A stretch of DNA of 64,000 bases from Parasponia andersonii (Eukaryota; Streptophyta; Magnoliopsida; Rosales; Cannabaceae). The notes under the pieces were generated by a model. It was not told where the DNA came from. It did no database searches and saw only the letters and a program-made list of their open reading frames with translations. Both the position numbers and the translations under genes were made by a program. This document shows positions 24,000 to 34,791 of this stretch, one piece after another (positions within the stretch are counted from its first letter, which is position 1; each line of letters starts with the position of its first letter). The stretch spans positions 352,242 through 416,241 of the forward strand of contig JXTB01000306.1 of NCBI GenBank assembly GCA_002914805.1, read 5' to 3'.

Positions 24000-25035
24000 T
24001 GTAACGCTCTAGATCCTGTATCGGGCAGTTGTCACAGGGTTAAATTTTTCACTGCAAACTTTCCCCGTGAAGGCACTAAGCACCACACTTAGTCAGCCAA
24101 CACCAACACGCACACTTTCAGGTCTAAGTGTTTTCGCTCACACTCGGCACTGTGTTTCTCTCACGCACACGGACTATGTAACAGGGACAAGGTTATGAAC
24201 GCACACAACAAAGTACAGGCAATCTTCCCAATCTTTTATTTCTCTTGTAAAATGATACAAAGTAATGTGCAGGACATCACAACATTTATTGATGACTCTG
24301 CCTGATCAATCACCTATTTATAGGCATGCATGGAAGCATGTATAGCAGTTGATACCCCCAACTGCCTAGAGCTGCACTGGACAAGTCAGCATGCGCCAAC
24401 ACCTCTACTGGGCAGTTTCTCAACCGCTCACTTCTTCTTCATGTGCAGCTATCTGGGACAAAGCTAACAACTGCCTTATAACGGCTTGTTTTTGTTCCAG
24501 TATGCGTGCACATGTTTAATGTGCCATGCAAAGGTCCACAACTGCTCGGACATGTCACCCAGCGCACACGTCAAATGTTTCGTAACTGCACCGCGTGTGT
24601 CGGCCCATGTGCACAAGTGCTCCCCAATGCACGTGCGTCTTTCTTCGTGCCACCATGAGCTAGTGCTATCCTGACAGACAGCTAGCTCGTAGTTCGTTGC
24701 GCACACCCTAGCAATACACACAGGTTCTCGATGTGCACGTCCCAGCGTGTGCTGTTTGCCACGCGCGCACACATAACGTGCACGGTTTGCCTGGTGCCCG
24801 CGGCACCAGGCAGTGTTGCTACCATGCATCACCAAGTATGTCAACCTTCAGGCAATCCTGCCTCGACTCGTACAATCTCGAGTCATCCTGGCACACCCGC
24901 GTGCCTGATTATTGTGCCATGGTCTTGTCCACCCAAGCAAGTCTTGATCTTCTCACATGGTGGTGTGCACCGCGTGCATCCCCCACCTTGGACTCGTGCC
25001 ATGGTGCAGCTCCTCACTATGACACGATCCTAGTC
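24000..25035 (-). repeat. 3' LTR of the chromovirus fragment, GC-rich
   Basis: Starts tgtaacgctctagatcctg on the plus strand. It is markedly richer in G+C than its surroundings (blocks such as cacgcgcgcacac and tgcccgcggcacc at 24755-24810). The open frames on both strands in this LTR are composition artefacts. Confidence 0.7.
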
Positions 25036-25530
25036 ATCGACTAAGGGGCTAACAAACCACCCCCACCAGAAGAAACCGACTTCTTCGTCGGGAGGGTATT
25101 CAAGTAGGCATTCAATTGATCTTCAAACTGCCATAGGGTCACTGCTTTCTCCCATGTAGCATCTGCCTCATCCTTGCCTTCCCACTGAATGAGGAATTCA
25201 GTGCGGCTATTCTTCTTATTAGCACCCAAAGATCTATGATCTAAGATTTTTGTAATTTTCTTCTCAAATTACTTCCTCACTATAGGAGGAGCTCTCCTCA
25301 CTATGGTTCGCCCTTCGACCGCATCCTTATGATATGGTTTCAAGAAGCTCACATAGAACGTTGGGTGCATCTTGAAACGTTCAGGTAACCGCAATCGATA
25401 AGCAACATTGCCCACCTTTTTCACAACCTCAAAAGGGCCATCGTATTTTTGCACCAACCCCTTATGGTACTGACGAGTGTACGAGCGCTGCACGGGAGAG
25501 TGATCACATGTGCTGCAGCATGACCCCTGT
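24000..25530 (-). mobile_element. Ty3-gypsy chromovirus fragment (3' end, minus strand)
   Basis: Only the 3' part of an element is present. On the minus strand an integrase C-terminal segment (about 25480-25269: HKGLVQKYDGPFEVVKKVGN, YRLRLPERFKMHPTFYVSFL) is followed by a chromodomain-like segment (25229-25041: TEFLIQWEGKDEADATWEKA). A G-rich tract comes next, then a single LTR of about 1.03 kb (about 25035-24000, ending in gcgttaca). The LTR abuts CNL coding sequence at 23999, so it interrupts or truncated that gene. RT, RNase H, gag and the other LTR are absent. Fossil. Confidence 0.85.
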
Positions 25531-26310
25531 GACAAGTGGTATCATAGCCTAAACGGCGGATGTGGGTAGACATTGCTGTATTCCATGGGATGGAGATCAC
25601 TAAGATACAATCATCCCTTATTGAGACCATAACGAATTGTAAGGAAATAGTGAGATTGCGTCTACGCCGAGCGCCAGCATTAGTGTGTAGCGTGTGTGCA
25701 TCGAGTGAAAGGGTAGGCAGGGTAGAGCAATTCGGCATAATGGTTTTATGCACAAAGACGTGCATGATTTTCAGTGGGGGAGAGTTTGTAACCCTTTACA
25801 AAGTGATAGGCAGAAGAAACTACGCGATAGCATGTTCGAATGATCCAGACGACTCCGAATGTGTGTGTGGGACGCCTTGCATACTCTTACCCACATAAAC
25901 TGGTTGGGAGCTAGAGCCGTTCCCCTGATGAGCCCAAGGTAGGGCGAAACGAAGATTATGAATATTTAAGTGATAATCCATGAATTCAAAAATACCTTCA
26001 AACTAGCATTTTTAGGTGAGATTCAGTAGTGTTACATTAGGTATTCAAAGCCGACTTAGTCCATACTTGTGTGAGTCTTAGAATGCTGCTACAGACTTGA
26101 ATCGTGGTGAATGTAGACCCCGCTCATAACCTTACCCATAGGAATTATATTTGAGCTATTGAATGTGGACTCCCTAGCGAAGACGTTAGACTCTTAATGA
26201 GGGAAATTATAACGCCTCAAGTCCCACATCAGTATACTCAAGTAGATCACCAACCAGATCACTCTGTTATTGGTACGTGGGGAAGATATGTAGTGAGATA
26301 CTTATGGAAG
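25530..26310 (+). mobile_element. Possible small LTR-type relic (PBS to 3' LTR start)
   Basis: On the plus strand, ccctgtgaca is followed by tggtatcatagc (25537-25548), a close match to the initiator-Met primer site used by LTR elements. At the other end a purine stretch (aatgaggga, about 26200) precedes ataacgcctcaagtcccacatc (26211). This is the 'aagtcccacatc' phrase common at plant LTR starts. If correct, the interior is only about 0.66 kb (TRIM/LARD-like) with no coding content. The element's outer ends are not defined. Confidence 0.3.
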
Positions 26311-26313
26311 GAA

Positions 26314-26316
<3 letters not shown>

Positions 26317-26363
<47 letters not shown>

Positions 26364-26494
26364 AATATTTAATACTGGTCTTCCTGATGAACCCTATGAT
26401 CTTTGGGAAGCAGAAAATTCTAGCATATTGTTAAGTAGGTCCTACGAGAAATCAAACTTAGTCGAAGGAATCTATTTACTAAAACAACATAAGA

Positions 26495-26526
<32 letters not shown>
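26317..26526. repeat. Tandem-duplicated unit, copy 1, with (CT)n(TA)n
   Basis: A (CT)n tract followed by (TA)n (26319-26363), then a body from ttggtcttcc-like (about 26370) to acataaga (26494), then (CT)n(TA)n again (26495-26526). The body shares about 130 bp with copy 2 at about 26790-26920, for example ctttgggaagcagaaaattc. Confidence 0.8.
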
Positions 26527-26767
26527 GGGCACCAATCCAGTAGGTATTTTTTTTTTTACCTATGCATAGGTATCAATTTGGCCAATTAAAATTGAGCATG
26601 CACATTTTTTTATTATAAAAAGTAAGAGAGAGAAAGAGCATTAATGATGCACATCTTTTCATGCACTTCATTATAGCCATTAGATCAACATCTAATGGTG
26701 ATCCAACGGCTAAAAAAAAATACCTACCCATAGGTAAAGAAAAAAAATACCTATTGGATTGGCAACC
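26527..26767. mobile_element. MITE, 241 bp, with ~45-bp imperfect inverted ends
   Basis: Left end gggcaccaatccagtaggta plus a T run; right end the inverse of aggttgccaatccaataggt plus a T run. Further in, acctatgcataggta is mirrored by tacctacccataggta. It sits inside a (TA)n microsatellite on both sides, so the target duplication cannot be read. No coding capacity. The DNA-transposon superfamily is unresolved. Confidence 0.8.
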
Positions 26768-26930
26768 TATATATATATATATATATATATTTAACATTGG
26801 TCTTCCCGATAAACCCTACAATCTTTGGGAAGCAGAAAATTCTAGCATATTGTTAAGTAGGTCTTACGAGAAATCAAACTTAGTCGAAGGAAACTATTTA
26901 CTAAAACAGCATAAGAAAGTAAATTTTATT
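26768..26930. repeat. Tandem-duplicated unit, copy 2
   Basis: Starts in (TA)n directly after the MITE and repeats the body of copy 1 (tcttcccgataaaccctaca, ctttgggaagcagaaaattc, cttagtcgaaggaa). The MITE lies in the TA tract of this second copy. Confidence 0.8.
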
Positions 26931-27736
26931 GTATAAAGTCTGAATAACTTTGATTTAGAGCACAATTAGTTCTTCCACTCAATGTTCTCTCAAAAAAAAA
27001 AAAAAAATTCTTCCACACAATGAGAACACTAGTAAAGTAATGAAGCATATGCGATAAATGGCATATGAGACTTTTATAAGCCAAGCTTGGGGAAAGTTTT
27101 CAATTTCAATATACAAAATGAGGACTAAATATGTGAAATTTAGTTAAACTTAACAATAATAAATTATTATTTTTGTGAACATGAGTACCAACTACCAAGG
27201 TACGCCCAAGTCTAATAATGAAAATTCAATTAAAGATATTAAATTATTCAGTTAAAAGGGGTTAACCTTTTTTGTTTAATAGATCATATAACACAGAAAA
27301 AGAGGAATGACAACATTATTCATAATTTAAACAATATATCTAATTCATGCATATCCCTAATTTATTATTTGGTGACATTTTTTTCCATGAAATTTATAGA
27401 ATGAATTGAATCAGAAAACACAAAAATCCATAGTACAAAAATTATGGAAATAAAGAAGAAAAGAGAACCAAATACCTGAAGAAAAATACTTGCACAGAAA
27501 GCGTTGATGGACGAGGCACCACAAATAGTTAGAGTTGGAGGAAAATGAGAAAATATACCAAACATAGAGAGAGAAATTGAAAAATATGACTTCTCCATGA
27601 CTTTGATGGTAAGTCTGCAGTCTGACTGAAAATAAATGGTAGCTGACCAAAGCCATCAGGCAGAGTGGTCGTGCCACCGCGTGACTAGTGTGCTAATCGT
27701 GCCACGGTAAGTTTTATTTTGGCAATTAATAAGTGG
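26931..27736. other. Intergenic, no supported gene
   Basis: AT-rich. A minus-strand frame at 27365-27598 is hydrophobic but has no family resemblance. A donor-like caggta follows its first 40 codons, which is too weak to call an exon. Confidence 0.4.
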
Positions 27737-28109
27737 GTGAATTGAAAAAAAAAAAAAGCCCCGTAAGATTGAGTATTATCTAATTTAAATCTTGAACTTT
27801 GAGTTTAGACTTTGTAAAAATGATACTTGAGATTAATAATTTTTGAAAATTAATACTCTGAATTAATTTTTTGATCAATTTTAATAATGAAAAAAATAAT
27901 AATATTCTTAATAAAAATTGAATTATTCAGTATTATTTTTCTTAGTTTTAAAGATATTATTATCTTTTATCAGTTAAAATAATTCAAAAAGTCAATTCAA
28001 AATATTAATTTTCAAAAATTCTTAATATCATAATATTATTTTGTAAAATCTAAATTTCAGAATTTAATTTACAAAATACCCAAATTTTAAAGTATTTTTT
28101 GCAGTTCAC
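27737..28109. mobile_element. Foldback MITE, copy 1
   Basis: About 370 bp that is nearly one long hairpin. The left arm gtgaattg...gattgagtattatctaattt and the right arm ...aaagtattttttgcagttcac are inverted copies. The inner blocks 'aatttttgaaaattaatact' and 'ttaattttcaaaaatt' mirror each other as well. Same family as the copies at 52971 and 58250. No coding sequence. Confidence 0.75.
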
Positions 28110-29337
28110 TTTTTTTTTTCCCCATTTCTTTCTCAAGTAAATGTCATGTACGTGTCTCACAAAAAAAAAAAAAAAAAAGTCATGTCTATGTAAATATATA
28201 GTGTGGAGATGAGCATTTACTTTTTTAAAGGGATAATTGTTATAGTTGGCTATACTCTATTGTTTGTATTATATAAAGCTAATCTTTTCAACGCAAAATA
28301 AAAAAGGTGTTTATTATGCTATTGCTTTTATTTTAATTTTTAGTATTTTTTTAGCGAAAAAAAGAATCATAGTATTTATTGTCTTTGTTAACTATTTATC
28401 ATGGGAGCACTGTATATCAAAATCTTGAAGAATCCGATAAAAATCGAGATTACAAAAAGTTTAAATCTTAAAAATTAGTGAATCGTAGAGTATTAGGAGG
28501 GTGGGAAAAGAAATTTTAAACACTTAAAATTTTGAGGAATTTATTTAAAAAGGGCGAGGAGAGGAAAAAAAACGGTACGACGAGCCACTTTTTAAAATTC
28601 TTGTTCAGAAACTCAAACTATTATCATATATTCCACAACGTGATATGCAAGAGGATAGAAAATTAGAAATTCTTTCTTGTTAACACCCTTTGCTCCAGTC
28701 CTGTATATCGGCATTAACTCTTTAGTCTCTACTTCTTCACGATATTATTTCATATGGTTATGAGAGACATTCCTAACCCAGTTAAAATATGCTTTCATAA
28801 GGTGAGGTGAAATGCTCATACAATAGAAGCACCCTTTGTTTGGATATCACTCTACCAATAATCTCACGTCAGCATAACACAAATGCTACACATATATAAA
28901 AATCTAGAAACATAGTGAACTCCTCAAGAGTGTTTTGTAGTTACATGATGAAAAGTTGACTGATCATTTTACACGAATTTTTCCCGGGTGAAATTTGAAG
29001 AGCGTCTCTATTATTTGATACTAGAAACGGTCCCAATCGACAAATAGAAACTCGCCTAGGAATTCAACCTAACGGATGTTCTGATTGACACTTAATATCA
29101 ACTCTCGTAAGACTTATCGAAATAAATTATTACCTCCAAGTTTTACTAACAAAATTGGCCTATTAAGCGAAGCTTCTAAACTGAATGCCTCAACTGAAAG
29201 ATTTTAAATCACAGTTTTTTGAAAGAACTAACTTTGTAACAAGAAAGGACTATATACCATTAATCACTGCAAAATTTGTTCGATAGCTCAATTTCTCTTC
29301 GTGGCAGAGTGGTCGCCGCAAAATTTGTTAAGAAACA
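28110..29337. other. Intergenic and 3' flank of the JMJ32-like gene
   Basis: AT-rich, with poly-A/T runs at 28109-28120 and 28160-28178. The part nearest 29338 should hold the 3' UTR of the minus-strand JmjC gene. A short direct repeat gcaaaatttgtt occurs at about 29270 and 29317. No other gene seen. Confidence 0.45.
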
Positions 29338-31284
29338 TCAGCATTCGGTTTCATCCCTTGAACTGTTTTCAGCATCAGATTCTATATCTTCGCACTTGGT
29401 CTTGGGCAATGTTGTATTTTCAGTCTCCGGGTGACGAATTGATTGCAAAAAGTTGAAATAAGCATACTTGATATCAAACTGCATATCATACCCTGCCAAA
29501 CATACTTGTACCTCAGCATTTTAACAATTGCATAAAATTGAAAGCGTAAATTTTGAAGAGGGGGCTTGATTCCTACAGTAATTTACAGCAATTGTTCGTC
29601 CACTATCATCGGGACTTTGTCTAACATGATGGAACCACATGCTTGGCCTGCATAAATCCCAAAATAACAGCCTTCAATTTGAATCATTTGATAATCTGGA
29701 AAATGATACTAAAAGAATCACTGCATAATACAAAACAAAAACAAAGAAATTGATGCATCATCCAAACGAATAAAAGAAAAAGGTGAATGTGATCAATAAT
29801 AATTCTTGGACAGATGCCTTAAGTTGTATTATGGACTTGTCTAGAGAAACTAGCTCATTTCAAAGTAGAAAAGAAACAAATAAAAATCAAACGGGTCACA
29901 GTTTCTCCTTCATAGAAAAACTTAGTTGTTTATCAGCTAGGCAAGATAGCTCCAAAAAGTCCAAAAGATATCCTACACCAGCTACCAATTCAAGCTTGCC
30001 CAACATATCTATTCCTGATTTCCATGCTATATCATGTTCAATAATGGTTACTTCACCATGGAAGAAGTTCATGTTTTTATAGTTTTTTATATATATATAC
30101 TGCAAGAGAAACATCAGTCATGGTTGAGAAACCCTGTTCAACATTCCAGTGATAATACTAGTTTTATTACATTGTCGTAATTTTATTAATGGTGTCTTGT
30201 AACCTAGGAATTTATTTCATATAATTTTGAAAGACAATACAAAATGCTGCTTGAAATTACAAAGACAAAATAGCACCTAAACAACTTACAAGTAAAGAAT
30301 TTCTCCAGGATTGACAGTACACTCGAATGGTTTTGGACCCCGAAAAAATAATGGAAATTTGGCCATTTCACTGTCTATGGTCTCCGCAGCAGATGGGTAA
30401 GGATTCACGCTACACCAAGGCACATATCTGAGAGGCTTCTCCAATTCCAAAGTAAACTCCCCAGTATCCTGTAGTTGCAATTTAAAACTACCCACATATG
30501 TTGAATGATCAATAAAAGAAAAGGATGACGGAGAGAAAGAAGACGAATCCTAGAGCACCTGAAAATAGGAGTACTGTGCGGCAGGATAGTCTCGGATGTA
30601 CATACGATGAACATCTGTTGGAGGAAGGAGTATGAAATGCTTGCGCCCCGTGACAACAGCATATAGATTCTCATAATGGTCCTTGTGAAAGGAGGTCTCA
30701 GAGAGATGGTTACCAATCCAGATGTTGACAGCCTCGGGGTGACAGCCAAGAGCCTCAGACGCCCAGGGAATGTCAGAGTCACAATCGTCAGATAGTGCTG
30801 AGTACTCTGATCGAAAGCAATCATTCTGCTGCTGTGCATAGGCAATGACTTTGGGTGGTGTATTGTTGCTATTGTTACTTGTGGAGCTGATGAGTTTAAG
30901 AGCTTCAGGAAAGGGCATATGCTGGACATGAGCAGAAGCAAAGCAGAGGGAAGTGGTGGATAGTGACGAGGATACATCATTGGCTTTGTTAATGTCATTA
31001 AGTGGGACAAGGGCGTCAGCTCGGCCATTAGGGGTGAGGTGTACAGAGAACGTTGGAGCAGGAGAAGATGAGGTGGAAAGCGCTTCTATGAGGTAGGAAT
31101 CACTCGACCAGTTAGAGAGGGCTGGCCAGTGGAGGGTAGCATTGGAGATGATGCAGGGCTTGTTTTGGGAGACAAAGTCCCTTAGGAACTGGAGTGGGGT
31201 CGGGGGCGAGTCCAGCCGCTCCACTCTCCTTGACTTCCCCAGGCTCAGCTCTCTCACTTCTTCCCACAATATTTCTATCTCCAT
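29338..31284 (-). CDS. JMJ32: JMJ32-like JmjC-domain oxygenase (JMJD7 family), complete
   Basis: A 2-oxoglutarate/Fe(II) oxygenase of the cupin/JmjC fold. Plant JMJ32 is described as a histone H3K27 demethylase, and animal JMJD7 as a lysyl hydroxylase. Four exons on the minus strand, 31284-30559, 30468-30290, 29647-29577 and 29492-29338, are joined by GT-AG introns with consistent phases (0, 2, 1). They give 376 codons and a TGA at 29338-29340. The N-terminus has WEEVRELSLG, SPPTPLQFLRDFVSQNKPCI and NWSSDSYL. The metal-binding HxD is H200-K-D202 in SETSFHKDHYENLYAVVTGR. The distal His is in PSMWFHHVRQS (about residue 308/309). The C-terminus ends ENSSRDETEC. I chose Met at 31284 because MEIEILWEEV is the family-like start; a Met four codons upstream is the alternative. 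No lesion is visible and the length is near Arabidopsis JMJ32 (about 345 aa). Confidence 0.93.
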
Positions 31285-31900
31285 TCTGATACACACAGCC
31301 TTAACTTATCGTTTCTCTGTTACTGACAACATTTTTGGATTGAAAATTGGTTGTTCCACCACATATACGACTTAATTCCTTTAGCTGTTCCATTCTCCTG
31401 ATAGTTATTTTGACCACATAAGCTTACCTAATTACTTTGCTACATCAGTCTTTACAAGTTTTCATCTATTAATCTGACACTGCAAACAAATTCCACAAAC
31501 GCATCAAAAAGAGCAACAGTTCAACAAAATCGTCAAAAAGCAGCAATATATTCCACAGAAATATCAGAAACAACCTATACTGAACTATAAAACAAGCCTA
31601 ATAGCAAAATTTCAATAAAAACAAAAAGAAGTACTATCCTAAAACATATTCAGAACATAATTTCAGCAATATACTAATCAGACCAGTCATGGATGTCAGA
31701 TATTCATTTTTCATTTCTCTGATATTTCTAATATAAATGAAACTAAAATCTAAGAGGCAAAAAACAGTTCTTGATCTATCCAGCAGTATAATAACTTGTA
31801 ATTTTAATCAAAATCATAAAGTAACGTAACTGAACCCTGTAATCCTCTACATCAAGTTACTTTGTCACCTCTGGAGGTTCTAATGTCATCTCCTCTATAA
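31285..31900. promoter_or_regulatory. 5' flank / promoter region of the JMJ32-like gene
   Basis: Upstream of the minus-strand start codon. The sequence from 31285 to about 31350 probably includes the 5' UTR. I see no decisive TATA box. It is otherwise A-rich with no open frames of interest. Confidence 0.4.
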
Positions 31901-32111
31901 TCGATTACTAGAGGTTTCTGGTTATATTGTAAGCGTGGACAGCTTTAAGGGAGAGAGGAAAATCTCTGTTCTGATTGGCATCTGTCTTACTATCACAGTT
32001 TACGTTGTTGGTGCTTACTTGTGGTATCGAAATGATGATCTATTGAAACTGAATGGTGGCTCACTCAAGGTTTACAAGAGTACAAGTGATTTCGACATCT
32101 GGTTGTTTTGA
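31900..32111 (+). pseudogene. Exon-like fragment of a multi-pass membrane protein
   Basis: An open frame without start codon, ending at a TGA (32109-32111). It reads [20 protein letters not shown] then [20 protein letters not shown] and [16 protein letters not shown]. The KGERK...transmembrane helix...WYRNDDLL pattern reminds me of plant RNFT-type transmembrane RING E3 ligases (At5g01960-like), in which WYRNDDLL is followed by YPL. Here the match stops after DDLL. No start, no other exons and no RING motif were found nearby. It is probably a stranded or captured exon. The family call is from memory and tentative. Confidence 0.35.
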
Positions 32112-33150
32112 TATGTCTGGAATAGGTAGGATGCCGTACATGTGTATGCCTTAAAGGATACCAATATGTTCTTCCTCAAATGATTTAAGATATTGGTATG
32201 TTTGAATATCAGGCAGCTTTCACATACGAAAAAAAAAGGGGGTCAGTTGCAACTCTTACAACTAATTTCGAATCCAAAAACCATTAAAAAATAAATCCAA
32301 TTACTCTAAAGTAAGGTTGCTTACTCTTACAAGCACATTCCAAACACATCTTTTACCATCAGAACTATTTAGCTTTTACACATTATGATATTAATAAACA
32401 ATAACCAAAATAATATTAGAAAAATATTTCTAAAGTCACTTTCTTCCATTGTCAGAACTAACCAAGCTAATAAATTTTTTCAAGCAAACTCATTTTATGG
32501 ATTTGATTTCCTTTCGTTTTTTTTTTTTTTTTTTTTATTGTGACAAAAAATTCACAACAGAATAAGAAAAACCCAAGTCGACTAGCAATTGGGTATCCGT
32601 ATAATCACTCACAAAACTTTAAATTAAATAGTAAAACAAACCCTTTTCATCCAACCCTAAACTGAAATATCATACTGATTCATTTGTCAAATCATGGAAT
32701 GGAAAAGCCTTCTTCTTTTACAATTTTTTCAATGGCATAAGGTCCATAAATCCAAAGAAGAGGAAAAATGAAGGCATAATATGTCAAAAGAAAGATTCAT
32801 GAGAAGTTCAAACCTCTGACTCTCATTGTTGTAGAAACGTTAGAATGAAGCTCCTCATGGGTTTAGCCGATTATGGTTCTTGTATGGAAATCTTCGCCCA
32901 AATATTCGAGATGGAAGCTTCAAGTTGATGTAAGAATTAAATATTATTTTAGGAAAATATACTCGACTAGTGTCCTAGTGTCCCGTACAAGTTCAGAAAA
33001 TTGAAGGGTACCACTACAATATACCAGATAATTACTGTATTATAGTTTTTATAATTGGAACTTTTAAATAATCTCGTTTAAAAATTAACTTAAAAAAGAA
33101 AAACACAATTTCTATTGGTCATAACGTGGGTTTGTTTATTTTTTTTTTCA
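32112..33150. other. Intergenic, no gene seen
   Basis: AT-rich with a pure T run at 32518-32538. Short open pieces have no family resemblance. The left edge of the MULE probably lies near the end of this stretch. Confidence 0.4.
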
Positions 33151-33901
33151 CGTAATAAAATGTTGGCTTTCGGACATTTATACCCATATTTTCACAAATA
33201 ATACCAAGTGTAGGACCTATCACAACTAATTACAATTGGGGCTTGGTGTCAACTTGGGGATTAGTTTATGGGTTTTTTGGTGTTAAATTGGGTACTAAAT
33301 TGATTTGAAGGATGATTATTGTCAAAAATAACAAATAGTTTCTTAATTTCTTGGTGTCATAATTAAGGAAATCAAATCAGTTATGAGTTTTTGCAATAAA
33401 ATTGTTAATTGGAAACTAGTAACTAATTTGATTTTTAATAATCGGTTTCTTAATTTATTAGTTTCAAGTTTGGAAACTAAATTTATTAGTTTTAAGTTTG
33501 GAAACTAGTATCTAAGTTACGTGGTATTAAAATTTGAAATTGGTCTCTTAGTTTCCTGAGATTAATGAGTAATAGATAGCTTGGTTTTTCAATTTTCTAA
33601 TATTACAATTGTACAATTGCTAATTTTATTATAATTGTTTCAACTTAGGAACTAGTTATTAGGCTTTATTATTAAAAATTAGCAAGTAGTTTCCTACAAC
33701 ATATTTAAATAAAGATAAACAAAAAACAAACTAGAATTTGAATTTCAAAACTGGATCAAAATGGTTTCTGGCATATATTTTTCATATTTAACTTGGTTGA
33801 TTTTCGAATTGTTAGTGGCAGAGAGTGACTTGAATCTTACAATAGTTTTTGTCTAATATGGCGGAAAATATAATGACAATAACGACTATCTAAATTTCAA
33901 G

Positions 33902-34790
33902 ATGACGGAAATACTGGTACCAACAAACTGTTCTGAGAAACTACTGCAGCTACTGTCCACAGAACTAAATATGAATATTACAATAAAAAATTCGACTATT
34001 GAGTACCAAGTAAGCAAAGAATGTCCAACCATGCAAATACATAATGATGGAACAGTAGAGTTTTATTTAGAATTGAAGAAAAAGGATGCAATCTAGCCAG
34101 CTTTCCATGTGGAAAGCATAACAATGGCAAGTGCTTTAGTAGCTATGGAGAGCACAATAGAGCAAATGTTGTTAAATCTAGGTACTACTTCTTCAATTCG
34201 ATCAAGTGAATAGAAGTTACCAGATTTTGTGGAGTTAACGAATAAATTTGCAAAAAAAATTACTTCAAGATAAAGAGAGGAAATAGAGGAAGTAATGAAA
34301 ATAATGAATACAGAAGTAATCTCAAACCCCAAAATTGAAGAGGTTGAGAAGGTGCAGGTAGAAGGACAAGGTTGTGCTGACAAGTGCTTTAGAATATTAT
34401 GCAATAATAAACTATTTTTAGTTTAGAATACACAAATCTTGCAAAAAGGACTATGTGTTGCTCTGTCGGGATCCTAAATGCAAATAGTATTTCAAAGCTT
34501 CAAAGAGCACTAAAATTTATATGTATACAAGTAGAAAATTTTACCTTATACACACTTGCTCATTAGATATAGTAGAGGAAAGAACATTGCTAAGCAAGTA
34601 GTTCATTAGTTGGTGATTGTGTCAAAACAAAATTCTTGAGCATAAAGATGATATATACACCCAGTCATATTGTCAGAAATATGATGAATAATTATGGTAT
34701 ACCTTTGGATTATCAAAAAGTATAAAAGTCAAGATAAAAGGCAACACAAATGGTGAGGGGGAAACTAGGTGAGTCGTAGGCAGAACTACC
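33902..34790 (+). pseudogene. mudrA-like transposase, N-terminal part
   Basis: 33902-34096 encodes MTEILVPTNCSEKLLQLLST...PTMQIHNDGTVEFYLELKK, like the N-terminal domain of plant MULE transposases. 34430-34790 carries the MuDR domain in broken frames: CKKDYVLLCRDPKCK, YLIHTCSLD, a yGIPLDYQK helix and GKLGES.AELPYY. These are in the usual order before the DDE domain. It has several stops, so it is not functional. The gene is split at 34791 by a solo LTR and resumes at 37689. Confidence 0.72.
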
Positions 34791-34791
34791 T

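Noticed and set aside
24476-25044. Open frames of 60-122 codons over the gypsy LTR
   Set aside because: Same composition effect in a GC-rich LTR. No family resemblance, and the frames lie in non-coding LTR sequence.
27365-27677. Hydrophobic minus-strand frames, possible signal-peptide exon
   Set aside because: The donor-like site is plausible but there is no second exon, no family resemblance and the composition is that of AT-rich intergenic DNA.
29295-29330. tRNA-like phrase gtggcagagtggtcgcc
   Set aside because: It faintly resembles a tRNA D-arm region, but no acceptor stem, anticodon arm or T-arm (GGTTCGA) follows.
30405-31028. A 207-codon minus-strand frame inside the JmjC gene
   Set aside because: It overlaps exon 1 of the JMJ32-like gene in another frame. 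The exon frame has the conserved domain and consistent splicing, so this is a shadow.
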